From Hysterangium stoloniferum (Eukaryota > Basidiomycota > Agaricomycetes > Hysterangiales > Hysterangiaceae), in assembly GCA_015178975.1 (NCBI GenBank), contig WHVD01000068.1:1-64000 (forward strand): 64,000 bases of DNA. The letters run 5' to 3'. Within the stretch, counting starts at the first letter, position 1. Each line of letters opens with the position of its first letter. A model generated the notes under the pieces. The model had not been told where the DNA came from, did no database searches, and worked only from the letters and a program-made list of their open reading frames with translations. Position numbers and translations under genes: made by a program. Positions 23,043 through 35,238 of this stretch are shown in pieces.

Positions 23043-23884
23043 CGGTTGATCTTCTGAGACGTTTCTCCCAACCTGTTGTTATCACCTAGGCCACTCTTCA
23101 ACATTCTGGTAGATTCCCTCATTCCAGCATTCACATAAATACCAACGATTTTATTGAAAGTTGACAAAACAATCTCAAGCGCAATTTATTTCATATATTA
23201 GTGCAAGAGAGTTTTGCACCCTCTTTACTAAATACTTGAGAAAACACAAGAAATACGACCTTTGATTATCTAATCTGATGTCGATCGGATCAGCAGGCCG
23301 GTGATTTTCATTATAGCGGCAAAAATCACTGAAATCCGTTGGCTATCTATTTGCATGGGACCCGGAATCGAAGATAAATAAACACAAGTAAATGACAATG
23401 TGTTGAGATAGACTCGAGCGCCCAAGCCTACGTCAAGTCTACAAGACAACGCTAAGTCGTATCGCCCTACTCTATGTCAAGTTAACACGACCATACCAAG
23501 ACATTACGTGCCTTAGACACGTATACCGCTATTATAGTCTTTTTTCTTCCATATCCGAAACCTATTTAGCTAGCACAGTAGCGGCCTCATGTTGGATTAG
23601 CAAGCACGATATAGTCTCGCTTCCGCTATATTCGGAGCCTAACCTAAAGTACTGAGCTAGGCAGGTACACACGATATATTATATACGCCTTTCTATTTAG
23701 TTACTTCCTGTTTTACCCTCTCCGAAATACGCAACGTACGATCATAGATAGAATGTCAATACCTTAAAAACTTAGTATCTATAGCTAGTGCACCTCAGCT
23801 GTTTAGCCCCGCTACTGCGTGCAAACACTGAGGTGAGATTACTTTTACACGTTTACTTAGATACAATACTTATCATGCATCCTA

Positions 23885-24032
23885 GACTACTTTCTGGTAT
23901 CTAGGTAAATATCAGCTGTTTAGCCCCGCTACTGCGTGCAAACACTGAGACTACTTTCTGGTATCTAGGTAAATATCAGCTGTTTAGCCCCGCTACTGCG
24001 TGCAAACACTGAGACTACTTTCTGGTATCTAG
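23885..24032. repeat. 64-bp tandem repeat within the LTR
   Basis: Two identical 64-bp units (23885-23948 and 23949-24012) each begin GACTACTTTCTGGTATCTAG and contain TTTAGCCCCGCTACTGCG; a 20-bp partial third follows. A single diverged core also occurs upstream at about 23800-23832. The relative at 47.35 kb has fewer units, so the array expanded within this LTR lineage. Confidence 0.85.
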
Positions 24033-24066
24033 CTGTCTAGCGTCTATATTATTTCAACACCTCATA

Positions 24067-24212
24067 CCTCAGTCGAACCATTCTTACGTGTCGACTGAGG
24101 TACGTTATTATTCCTATAGTTCAGTTACAGTCAGCTCACTAAAATACGTTGTAGCGTACTTCGTTACAGGTAACAAATACAGTCGAACCATTCTTACGTG
24201 TCGACTGAGCGT
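24067..24212. repeat. Two copies of a hairpin-forming sequence near the LTR 3' end
   Basis: CCTCAGTCGA (24067-24076) and TCGACTGAGG (24091-24100) are perfect inverted arms around a 14-base loop. The same loop recurs between CAGTCGA (24180-24186) and TCGACTG (24201-24207). The repeated hairpin may be part of a transcript end or simply an LTR-internal duplication. Confidence 0.7.
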
Positions 24213-24409
24213 ACTTCGTTACACAATGAAACATGGCATATGGCATATATCATCCATGTACATCCCACAGATCATACATGATACGGAATACAGATTGACT
24301 GTACAAACAGACCTGGGTACCACCGTCCCGGCCTTCCCGCTCCCATAGGTGGTGATGAAGCCTAGTGTGAGTAGACCTCGGCGTTGTCCCTTTATTCTCG
24401 TGTCTTTCC

Positions 24410-24600
24410 AGCACTCGCATTGATTGCATCACCTCCGCGGACCAACGCAAATCATTTTAGGCACGTCATCCCCTGAATCACTGAAAGAACAGCTGACGGC
24501 GTTGGAGATACTCCCGAAGATGACACAGGAGGTTATCAAAAACATTGAGAAAAGTCTGGATCTTATGCTGAAGCCTGAGTCAAGCCGTTTAAATGTTCTT
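24410..24600 (+). pseudogene. Aldo-keto-reductase-like C-terminal scrap
   Basis: A plus-strand frame from about 24424 reads RGPTQIILGTSSPESLKEQL followed by TALEILPKMTQEVIKNIE. This resembles the C-terminal segment of the aldo-keto reductase family, where an IILGxSSxEQL motif contacts the NADP adenosine phosphate. Only this segment is visible: no upstream barrel strands with the catalytic Asp/Tyr/Lys/His were found between 24.2 and 24.4 kb, and the frame just before the motif is interrupted (TGA at 24421). It is probably a fragment of a decayed gene. The short length makes the assignment tentative. From 24600 to 25030 I see no gene. Confidence 0.4.
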
Positions 24601-25029
24601 ATACTCCAACGCGTGATTGTCTATCTCACCCTAAAACCTATCCATCGAAGCACTTCAACATTGATGGCATCTTCTAGTCAAAGTGTGTACCGGACTTCCT
24701 AGATATATAGAAATAACACTGATCCTCCCTTTACAGTAAATGCATGGAATCTCAAGCTGGACCGGTGGGGCGCAGAAATCTTCATTTATAATCGAGCTAG
24801 AAGGCATCGCCGCTATCTGGCACCTACGAATGCTAACTAGCACTACGAAATTTCATCCAGCCTATCTTAGCTATCGCAATACCCTACCTCAACGACATTA
24901 TCCACGGTCGCGTTGTTAAACATCCTAGCTAAACTCGCTAACTATTTTCCATTTCCCTGACACTTCTCAACAGAGCCTCCCTTATCTCCGGCTAAGAGAC
25001 CGGGTGTAGCCATGGACACTTGAGGATTG

Positions 25030-25565
25030 CAGCTTTGTTTTCAAGAGCAGAAAGATTTCTTGATGCTGGCTGGAGCAGACTTGGCCTCCATCTGATCTGT
25101 GAGCATTTGTGACTGGTATTAGCCTCTTACTTCATCAACAGGGCAAATCAATACTTGGTCAAATGAGGCTTCTTTATTCAGTACAGTAGAGTCTATTTTG
25201 ATTAATATTCAACTTTATTGAAGAAAATCTGTTTCATGTAATATACCCCATAAATGCTATAACAAAACTTGTTTATGGCCAAAGTGTAAAGATTGTATAT
25301 TATTGCTACATACATATGAAGAGGAGAGTTTCTCCCAGCTCATAGCATCATATCACAAGTCTGTCTCCAAACAAGTTGTACCTTTGTAAGCCACCAGCAT
25401 ACCGATTACATTATCATAGATGCCCATAGTATCATTTTTAGATCATCATTTTTACTTACTGTGATCATCATGTATCATACTCACCATTCTTGAGGAATAC
25501 AGTTTGGTCCTATCAATATCTGGACCAATACCAATGTAAGGCTGCATTAGACAGCAGCCTTTCAA
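25030..25565 (-). mobile_element. Old copia remnant, CpG-depleted, inverted relative of the 4.2-4.4 kb part
   Basis: The stretch at about 25130-25230 is the reverse complement, with substitutions, of about 4230-4350 in the copia remnant (shared words such as ATCAACAGGGCAAAT and TCAACTTTATTGA). The block is poor in CpG and its edges coincide with a return of CpG. A heavily broken fossil with no LTRs seen. Confidence 0.5.
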
Positions 25566-26185
25566 CCCTACATCTATGTACCTACCAATGAAAAAGGATA
25601 CCCTTAAAAATTGGGAAGGGGGGGGAAATAAGATGTTTATGGTGATGCGTTGCGGGGGGGCGTGGGATGAGACTGACTCTCGCCATATACATGTGCAGAT
25701 GAGGGGCGGAAGCTGTGATGAGTGGTGTAAAAGTAGCGAACGGCCGGTTCTCTGCGTGGTGCCGTGCGGCCAGACTGAATATGTATTTTCTGACCAAAGC
25801 GGCTATCGGTTCGGCACACAAGTGGAAATTCCAATCGAGATTCGGCGATCATACGGGTCGCCCACGACCTTCCGAGCTGCTCTACATAGATTGTCATCGG
25901 GAGTTCAACGACTCAAAGTAAGTGGACAGTTTGAAGCCTAAGCCAAACATTCGTCCCGAGGGGAAGAGTTGGTAGTTACGATCAGAAGTTATACTAGTAA
26001 GTGTGTTATCCCGGAAGATTCTTTTCCCAGACCTACATTAAGATAAATGACTCGGGTCGTCTTTGTTAGTAGTGGCCGACGGGATTATTTGGCCTAACGT
26101 CCCTGGAGGCAGTGTAGAGTACTGTGTGACTGTCAGTGCTTAAGTATCAAAGCCAAGTGCTACGTCTGATCTGAAGTCACTAGAG
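25566..26185. other. No recognised gene
   Basis: CpG is normal again. A 121-codon plus-strand frame (25576-25941) ends just past CTCAAAGTAAGTGG, a plausible intron donor, so part of it could be an exon, but the protein matches nothing I know. A homopolymer run of eight G lies near 25620. No other signal. Confidence 0.3.
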
Positions 26186-26330
26186 GCATCCCAAAATTTT
26201 TGCAGTTCGAAAAAATTTTACTATTTGGCCAATTTTTTTAAGCATTGTGAACTCAAAAAACTATTTGAGTTGTAGTAGGCTTTTCTGAGGTGAAAAATTG
26301 TATATGAAAACTCTAAAAATTTGGTATGCG
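26186..26330. repeat. Copy of a short unclassified repeat (relative at about 48790-48970)
   Basis: GAGGCATCCCAAAATTTTTG followed by TATTTGGCCAATTTTTTTAAGC and TAGTAGGCTTTTCTGAGG has close counterparts at 48.79-48.93 kb in the same order and orientation. It is AT-rich with no coding capacity; possibly the end of a non-autonomous transposon. Confidence 0.55.
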
Positions 26331-26424
26331 AAGGAACACTATTAGGCTGTAGAGTCGTTCTGAAATTCAGATTCAAGTACAAATATCTTAATGGCATATC
26401 TATATCATTACGATCCATGCTATC

Positions 26425-29400
26425 TATCCTTGCACAATATACTCAGTCATCCAAGCGGTATGATTGGACGCAACTCCTAATCGGTCCAGGGGCCGCATGT
26501 GCTGCATTGTATAGTCTTCATTACTGGGTGACGGCATAGTTATGTCGAGCAAAGTTGCAAACTCCTGGACAATATCAGCTTTTTTTATAATTTGGTACAC
26601 GTCCGGGGAGGCACCACGGACAGATCGAGTATCGGTCGTAGGAATCCATAGCCAGATGCCTCTCTTTCACCTTCTGTTGCAACTCTTCCGTCCTTTTCGT
26701 TTCTTTGTTTCCTTCGCGTTTTTCGCTTTCTTTCCCCTTTCTTGGTTTCGATGTGAATGAAGGGTTTTCACAGCCGCAGCGAAATGACTAAATAGCTCTT
26801 CAAATTCACTATCAACAACGGGTTTGCAGGCCATTGATATTATTTTTGAATGGTTTTCTCGATAATTGGATTCGTTGCCAAGCTCCATAAGTAGCGCGAG
26901 ATAGGGAAGAGGTTGATGAAGATCACGGGGGATACCAAGTGGACGCATCTTGGAGCTTGCTTTCTTATCCCCCGCAGCTTTAAACTTGACCTGGACAACA
27001 GCCGCAGAAAGCCAAGAGGGATCAAAGACCGCATTCGCCTCGATAGAGCCAGTGTATGTTAGGATTAGCAAATCGATTCCTTCTTGAGTGAAGCAGCATT
27101 GCAACGCTGCACCTCGAGCCCATAAATTTGCAAGCAACCGCCTTAGAAAGGATTTGAATCAGTAGGTCCATGCGAAAAGACATATTTGTAATATTATACT
27201 CATGAATCCGGTACCTCAGGTATGGGGTCCTTTGTCACCATCCAATGCGTGAAATTTACGTGTGCATTACGAAACGCTGCGTCAAATTTTCCTTGATTGG
27301 TACCTACCCATACGTTGTTGCCAAAGAGCGTATGGAGAAAATCCAGAAGGCGAACGGGCTCCAAAAGATTCCGACGACCATTCTCCGTGGGGGCGGTGAA
27401 GTCGCGGGCAACAAGGAGAAGTGTCCGCGCACCAAGTTCACCTAAAACTCCCTTTTCGACCAACCCTGCGCTGCATAAGTCGTGGCTCAGAGTGTGTAGG
27501 ACGTTTCCCAAATGTTTTGCATCCAACGTGTTATACAATATATCAACGCTACCTAGTACAAGGATTGGTTCCGATGGCGAGTGCGTGTAGAATATTTTGC
27601 TGTTGTCTGAGAAGCCGGTGAGAAGTCTCATATGATGCGCAACACTGCGGTCTGCGAGTTGAATAGCTTCGGAACCAGTCAGTACTGGATCAAGACAGAG
27701 ACGCTGTGAAAGCACGGCAAAAACATGGTGCCTATCCTTGGCCAAAAAGAGCCACCCATTTATAAGCTTGAAGGAGGCTAAGCGGATCACCTCGCCACTT
27801 TGGTCTTCAGGTAGCTGTGCCCGCCACCTGATCCAAATATGACCAACTGCCTTTGATAGAAAAAATCCACCTACAACGGCCGGCCATACTGAGAGAGATG
27901 CATAATGGATTGGAAATCGCCCATGCGGCACGTCCTTGCTGTTCGACACTTGGCAATCATTTATTGGTCGAAGCCGAGAGCGATATAGGGCGGCAGCAGC
28001 CGAGCCACTTCCATTCTAAGTTTTAAGGAAAGCACTGTTTCTTATCTAAGTGAGGTGATTATAAATAAAGGAGAGGCTGACGGTTGGCCGGACGTGGAGC
28101 GTAATAGGAGAGGCTCGACTTGGTTCCCATGAAGACATACCACATTCTGGTTGACGATTCTTGGTATTGCAAGAGGCGTAAGAGGACCCAGAAACACAAA
28201 TCCGATTCATGTGCTTCATCAAAGTACGTCACACACAAAGCTCGAGGCTGAATCGTGGATAGAAATTCACAAGGTCTTCGGTGACCTTCTTGGCGTCAGA
28301 TCCATAAGACAAAGCAGCGAATGTACTGGCATCAGGAACCATTGGTTCCAGATCACCCGTCTCTGTTCTTCTAGGGCTCTTGTGCGTAACGTGATAGTTC
28401 CTGTTCAACTGCAAGACACTAAGAGGGTGAAACCAAAGAAAGGAAATTGAATGACTTGCAGAATTTGCTCGTTGAACAACTTCCGAAAAAAATTGATCTC
28501 GGAGATAACGTGGTCCCTGTGGTTCCATAAGCTCATGCCAATGCGTAAGGAGCTCTGATCCATTAAACTTGTTTTCATTTTGGGCTTTCTGCAACCATTC
28601 GAGCATAGTCGTATGTGCAACAGCAAGAAAGCAGGCAAAGGCGACATGCGCACTGCGACTGAAGTCGTTATCCTTGGACAAAGTAGCATAATACTTGACT
28701 ACCTCCAGATCTGAAGGTGGATAACCCGGGTCATCCGCTTTGCGAAGGCAGATTGGAAGGGTGAAGATTTGTCTACCAGTCTAACAGGAATTGTGTAGCA
28801 TAGTGTAACAGTACGGAACCTAAACACACCTCTGTAAGCATGCGTGACTTTCCTGTTCCGGAACTCTGAACTACGGCAATCGCCTTAGCGTAGATGTCCT
28901 TCATGCTTGTTCGCACCTCGTCATCGGTCCTTTCAAGATACTGGACAAAATTATATCTCCAACAAAGGGTGTTTTGTAGGCGGTAGTAAGTCCTACCAAA
29001 GTTTGTCAAACATCAAAGATAGAAGTCAAGAGTGTCCTACTTTGAAGAACGTGCAGACTACAATTGCAATTTGTAAGTATTCGAGTAGAGTAAAGGAAAG
29101 AATGCGTGCCGTTGTTCAGCACCCCAAACAGCTTTCCCGATAATTGGAGAATGATCAGGAGGTTCCTAAGTTTGGCTGGGGAAGGGATGAATTGCACCAG
29201 ACCTTCAGATAGGACGGAGAGCGTACAATGTGCAGCAAGTTGCGACCAATCGCCTTTCTCTACACCTGCCTTCACTCCCATCTGCCATTCTTTGAACTCA
29301 TTGTCGTCCAAGTTATCCATCAGCTGTTCTGCTTCGCTCGGCGTTATAAAGTTTGCTTTCAAAGCCGTATCGGACAATGCACTGGTGAGGGGCCATAAAA

Positions 29401-29491
29401 CATCCTGGAGAAACTCCCTCCAACTGGATAAGTCGTCCCCACTGTTTTTAATGCGCACTTGCCACCAATTGTTAGTTGATTGCTTGTTCAT
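26425..29491 (-). pseudogene. Large P-loop NTPase-family protein of basidiomycetes (Crinkler-like architecture), broken
   Basis: Read on the minus strand from Met at 29491. A first exon of about 125 residues is followed by IYAKAIAVVQSSGTGKSRML (about 28.85 kb), whose SSGTGKSR is a Walker A loop. Then come RQIFTLPICLRKADDPGYPP, a probable Walker B/DEAH-like YFDEAHESDLCFW near 28.2 kb, MWYVFMGTKS, PPYIALGFD, a long conserved stretch including FDPSWLSAAVVQVKFKAAGD and MRPLGIPRDLHQPLPYLALL (about 26.9 kb), and a C-terminal MQHMRPLDRL then HTAWMTEYI near 26.45 kb. This order matches a family of 700-900-residue proteins that is expanded in mushroom genomes. At least three introns are evident. The copy is broken, with several reading-frame interruptions, and is best treated as a fossil. 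Function of the family is not established; the nucleotide-binding loop is intact. Confidence 0.65.
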
Positions 29492-32063
29492 CTTCTTGTT
29501 GAGTATAGTCAGCTCATCCTGCGAAAGGGCAGTGAGGAAGGAGAGTCGACCTCTTTGTCCGCACAGTCACAGCAGTCACAGCAGTCGTGACTGTTAGGCT
29601 TCCTGGTTAGTCAGCATCGTTTATGATCGTGCGGCTGTGTGCGGCTGAGAATAAGTTGTCCTGACTTCACGCCTCCCTCACCTTCGTCTCGCCTTCACAT
29701 TCAACTTTTACCCTCATGTTTCAACTACCTTGTCTTTGCCTTTGCCTTTACTTTCACCTTCACCTTGACTGATCCTCGCCTTAACTTCATCGTCCCCCTT
29801 ATCGTCATGTTATCTCCACCCTCCCCCTCAGCTCCATTTCCACGCGGTAAAACTTCCGGATTGTTCAGCGAGTGAGTTGAAAGCGGACGTTTGTCTTGTG
29901 AGAAGTCAAGCTTTAAGTGAGGCGGTGGCATTATTACCTTTACATCAATGATATCAGAATGCACGTCTTCTAAGGGTATCTCCATGTCCAGTATGTTCAG
30001 TAATATCTTGTTACATAGTCTGCAGCAAAAGCCTACCCTCTTACAGCTGTTTTCCCCCTTAACGGCTCTCTATTACCTGATACAAATTTTATGGCTTATT
30101 TCGACGCCCCGCTTGTTCCGTGACATCCCTTCACTGTACTACATAATGCCCACTACACAGTATCGACGGAGAACAGCAACGAACATAATGGCAGGACGCT
30201 TTGCCCCTCTCCCCTTCATCTCATTGATCCAGTAGCCATAAATACCTTAGATTATTGGCTATCCTAGTCTAGGAGAAGAAGCAGTACATACAAGTATCAG
30301 AATGAAGTGGCTGGACACGTGAATTTGAGACCCTTCATCACGATGAACGGAGGTGAGAATATGTCGCTTTGGAGTAAATCTGGCGGGTCCAGATTGCTCC
30401 TTGTAAATCGCTCCTGGCCATACCTTGTCAGCAACATCACGTTCCAGGTTTCATGAAAAATGGAATAACCATGCAGGAAGAGCCTTATCAATAAGCGGAA
30501 GACTTGAACACGGCTCCAGCACCATTGAAATAATATTACAAACACCCCATGTCGACGGAATATCACGGAAAAAGCATTCTGTCGTCCAAAAAAAGCAGTT
30601 TCTTGCGATATCTATCAATCCGGGAATCGTAAATAGGGCTTTAGCGTTAAAAGTCCTAAGGTATTAGCGAGTGTTAGATGCCATTAGGATAGTTAGCCAT
30701 ACCGGCTGCAGCCAGCATATACCCCTCATCCTCTCTGCCAGCAATGATCCTTACAATTTCTTTATTTTATTTGTTACAGAGCACAGGGTGTTAGTGCTGA
30801 TTGATAACAGTTTCCGTGTACTTGATATTCAGTATTCTTGCACTTTCTACGACACTGCATCATACGACGGATGTCCTCGTATGTTATTTCACAGTGCTCA
30901 CTCTGCCCTGCCCTTCTCCTTGGGTAGCCCTCACATCGTGCATTATATTACTAGGAATTTACCTTCCACCATCACTCCTAAAAGCACACTCAACCTGTAA
31001 GAAATTCGAGATCGCCGCTGGCTGACCAAACTCGTCGTTGGTGACGCCTTCATCTTCGTTGCTTTCTCTCTGCAGTTGGAAGACTGCTCGTTGCAACAAG
31101 CATGGCTGGAAGTTATAGTGTATTTTGATGCATCGATAACCACCTCTCACACTTAAACATTATCCATGCCCCCACACAGTCCATACGGCGGCTGCCATGC
31201 AACCGAATCTCAGCCAGCGGTGCTGCTGCTTTAGCACTTCTGGTCAAGAACTACACCGGTTCTCTTTCAAGTATCACGACAGCGCCAACACTACCATCAC
31301 CATCATAGAACGTCTCTTACACATCTCTACAGCCATTCATCCTGCCGAGTCTCGGCGTAATGCTGGTGTCCGACTGGCCGCCGTAGGACCTTCTGCTACT
31401 GTGCCGCCATCAGCTCCAGCTACTGTTGCTCACACACATGCCAATTTTTCGTGATTTGTAGAAACATTGGCAGTAAAAGGACGGGGAGCCCCGATGCTGG
31501 ATAATCATGGTTTCGAACGGCGTCTGCAAGTCTTTGCGGATGCGATTGACCGTGGCAGAAAGAGAAACAACAAGGGGGGCGTAGAACTAGATTTAAGCGC
31601 GGATTTAGGCTCGAGAGAGAGGCTGGGTGAATGCATTGGAGTTCCTGGTGAGTCTCACACAGCCATATACCATGATACCACAAATTGAATGTTTATTGTC
31701 CTTGGAATATCATGCATAATGTAGACCTCTATAGAAGAACGCACGTCATGGCTGCAACACGTATATCCAACCCACACTGCTGGGCCACACGCCCCTGCTA
31801 TCCCTCCTCTCCCTCCTTGATCCCGCTGCGCCGTCTATGCTCTTCTGCGTGTCAAGGTACAGCGGAGTGGGCACCTGACGATGTTAGTGGGCTTTTGCTG
31901 CAGACTATGTAACAAGATATTACCAAACATACTGTACATGGAGATACACTTAGAAGATGTTCATTCCGATATGATTGAGATGAAGGTAATAATGCCCCCG
32001 CCTCACTGAAAGCTTAAATTTTCACGTGACAAACACCCACTTTCCACTCACTCTGAAGGCAGT

Positions 32064-32344
32064 TGTAAGGTTCGGCTTTGGAGATAGCGTAATCCTTCAG
32101 TTGAGCTCTTACAAAGAGGAACGCACAGTAGGAATAGGCTCCAATTCGAAAAAGACTACTCTAACTAGTGGAGGGTTCACCTATTTACTCTGGCAATCGT
32201 AAGCTACATCCTAACAACACCTAATAAGTCTGAAACCCTTTAATGATCGAAACTTCCGGTGTCTTCTCTTTACTCCTTACCATCTAAGACTAGGGCGGTT
32301 ACCCGCCCGATTCAAAGTCCGCCACCACGTCTGCTCCCGTTACA
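32064..32344. repeat. Solo LTR (281 bp) inside the modular repeat
   Basis: It starts TGTAAGGTTCGG and ends CTCCCGTTACA. The flanks GCAGT (32059-32063) and CCAGT (32345-32349) differ by one base. The uninterrupted state is visible at about 41615 (GGCAATACCTCC) and, inverted, at about 38875 (GGAGGTACTGCC), so this is an insertion into an existing module. Confidence 0.7.
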
Positions 32345-34251
32345 CCAGTACCTCCAAGGAAACTGCGCGGTCCTCGAAGGAATGCTGCTCTCAAAAGGGA
32401 TGGAAAGGATACTGACCTTAAACCCCCAAACCCGATTATGCTGGACAATCCGGAAGTTTTACTGCAAAGTGGAAATGGAGCCGAAGGGGAGGGTGGAGAT
32501 AACATGACGAGAAGGGCGACGATGAAGATAAGGTTGAAGGCGAGGATCAGTCAAAGTGAAAGTGAAAGTAAAGGCAAAGGCAGAGACAAGGTAGTTGAAG
32601 CATGAGGGTAACTTGAAAGCGAAGCTGAATGTGAACGTGAGACGAAGGTGAGGGAGGCGTGAAGACAAGACAACTTATAAGTTTTATGTGACTCCAACGT
32701 TACTGTGGCTAATCAAGTCAGCAACTATCGCGCTTCGTCCAGCTCAAAACTGTGGCGCCGTGCCTCGCGCTCGTGAGTGTGGTCCGTAAAGGCGTACGCG
32801 CGAATGCCCCCGCCAAACAATTCGGACGCTGTTTGTCCCCCTTATTACCTGATACAAATTTCATGGCTTATTTGATCGTCCCGCTGTTTCATGACATCGC
32901 TTCACTATGCTACATAATGCCCACCAAACAATACCGTCGAAGAACAGCAACAAAATTAATGGCAGGTTGCTTTGACCACCCCCCCCCCCCTTCACATAAT
33001 TGATCCAGTAGTCATCAATACCTCTAAATCATTGTCTGCCCCAGCCAGGATAAGGGATTTCCAATGGGGAAATGTGTGGCAGCAAAAAGGCAAAGGTGGT
33101 GAAATCGGAAGTTAGACAAGCTGTTTATGTGGTGGGTGAGTCTGGAAGTGAAAATGAGAATTGGGCACAGGATATATTGATGGCTACTGGATCAATGAGA
33201 TGAAGGGGAGAGGGTGACCCTTGATGTGTATTGCTGTTCTTTGTCCATACTGTTTAGTGGGGGTTATGTAGCGCAGGGAAGGGATGTCATGGAACGGTGG
33301 GACGGTTGGATGGGCCATAAAATCTGGATATAGAGAGTTGGTAAGGGGGCAAACGGCTGGAAGAGAGTAAGCTTTTGCTGCAGACTTTGTAACAAGATAT
33401 TACCGACTGTACCGGCGATGGAGATACATGTAGCAGATGCGCATTCCAGCTTTTGGGAAGTATAATATATGGAGGTTATACCCGTCTATATTCTATACTT
33501 TAACCTCATGATATGATATTCATATGGCATTGATCCCATAAACTGGCACGATTCGGGTCCAGGACTCAAAGCACATTGTTGAGAGGAGATGGACTTCGAC
33601 CTCACCCGAGAATGACCGTCGCAAATGTGCAGAGGTGCTCTATCGCATGTACACATATAAACAAGAAGAACAATAGAATCCTAAATGGAGAGACAATGGG
33701 AAGGTGAAACAATAGGACAAAGAGGGGGAACAAAAGGATATGAGCTTGTTTGATGCTCGAAATACAACACATTGAAGTCCGCAGCGATAATGAGAGGAAA
33801 GGAGATGATGCAGTACATACAAGGATCAGAATAAAGTGGCCGGACACGTGAATTTGAGGCCCTGCGTCACGATGAACGGAGATGAGAATATCTCGCCTTA
33901 AAGGAGTAAATCTGGCAGGTCCAGATTGCTCATTATAATTCGCTCCTTGCCATACCTTGTCAGCGACATCACGTTCCAGGTTTTGTGAAAAAGGGAATAA
34001 CCATGCAGGAGGTGTCTCATCAATAAGCGGAAGACTTGAACACGGCTCCAGCACATATTACAAACACCCATGCCGACGGGAATACCACGGAAAAGCATTC
34101 TGTCGTCCAAAGGAAACAGTTTCTTGCGATATCTATCAATCTAGCAATCGTGAATAGTGATTTGGCGTTAAAAGTAGTAGATGATTTCCTGAGGTATTGG
34201 CGAGTGTTAGATGCCATTAGGATAATTGACCATACCGGCTGCGGTCAGCTT

Positions 34252-34775
34252 TGGTGAACTCACGCTGTAATTGGCTTTCAGGAACCAAAATATGGGGAAA
34301 CCAATGCAGTCTTAACGTGAATAGGATCGATTAAATCATGAGAGGTGCCGCAGTGCCAAGATGAATAAGTCATACGGTGAGATCAGTGTTGCCCTTAATC
34401 TTAGGATTCACAGCCCGCATGATACCCCATTGTAGAGGTACTTTTGGATTTGCCTTGCAAAAGCTCTCGGATAGGTTCCTGATATAATAGTATACGAGCG
34501 TCAGTATGTGAGAAAGAGAGCAGAAGGTGTGCAATGGATTTGTTTGCACGACAGGACACAGCTTTGCAGATTGATATGCCTCATCCAGCTCGAAGCTTGG
34601 AGCACGATTCGAGTCAACAGTAGTGGAAAAGGTTTTCTCATAATGATTTATGTGCCAATAAAAACGACAAACAAGAAATATATTAATTCCACATCAGTGA
34701 GAACACAAATGCACACTAATCAGCAAAGGCATGAGTCCAGGACTTGCTTTCTTTCAGTTCTTTTCTCTCCACGTG
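34252..34775. other. Unclassified ~525-bp insertion in the modular repeat
   Basis: The copy at 39.74 kb reads without interruption from CGGCTGCAGCCAGC into ATATACC, whereas here about 525 bp intervene between the same words. The insert has no TG...CA ends, no clear inverted repeats and no target duplication that I could find. A 130-codon frame (34508-34900) crosses its right edge and is not convincing. Confidence 0.5.
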
Positions 34776-35238
34776 AATATACCCCCCTCATCCTCGCCGC
34801 CAGTGACGGTCCTCACAATTTCTTTATTCTATTTGTAATAGAGTACAGGCTTACTCAAAGGAGCTTTTCGGCCCCAATTTCCTTATTCTCACTGAAGTAA
34901 GTTCTTTCTCAGGTACTCGTATGAGCTGATGAGCATAAAACTCAACATCGGCAGCTTGGTGTGGTTTCTATGACAAGTGGGGTTTCTCAGGCGAGACGAA
35001 GTGGGAAAATAGACTGAGGACAACATATGATTTAGCGAGTAGGGATTTGGAAGAATGAAAGAAGAGTAAGTGAAGAATGGGAAGAATGGAAAAAGAAAAA
35101 GACTGTCAGACATTGCGAAGCAAATGTTACAAAAGAGAATAAACTAAGGTTAGAAAACTCGGGAGATATTATCGCACGTGTTGGTGCTGATCGATAACAG
35201 TTTCAGTGTACTTGGACACTGCATCACGTGACGGATCA

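Larger units (their letters stand above)
19680..23398 (+). repeat. Segmental duplication, copy C
   Basis: Third direct copy. Its upstream part (19706-20010) matches copy A, with about 130 bp extra (about 19792-19922) that A lacks. The gene body matches A and B, and the 3' end matches B to about 23398. It contains its own solo LTR (22279-22504), and another LTR begins three bases after its end. Confidence 0.85.
23401..24223. repeat. Solo LTR (823 bp) just past copy C, target duplication CAATG
   Basis: It starts TGTTGAGATAGACTCGAGCG and ends CGTACTTCGTTACA, flanked by CAATG at 23396-23400 and 24224-24228. It contains two perfect 64-bp tandem units and two copies of a hairpin. A truncated inverted relative lies at 47349-47751. 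Many CpG remain, so it is fairly young. Confidence 0.8.

Noticed and set aside
29725-29985. Frame ending in a KVKVKVKAKAK run, and its relatives in other M1 copies
   Set aside because: Encoded by the CT-rich tract of module M1; frames shift between copies, so no evidence of a conserved protein.
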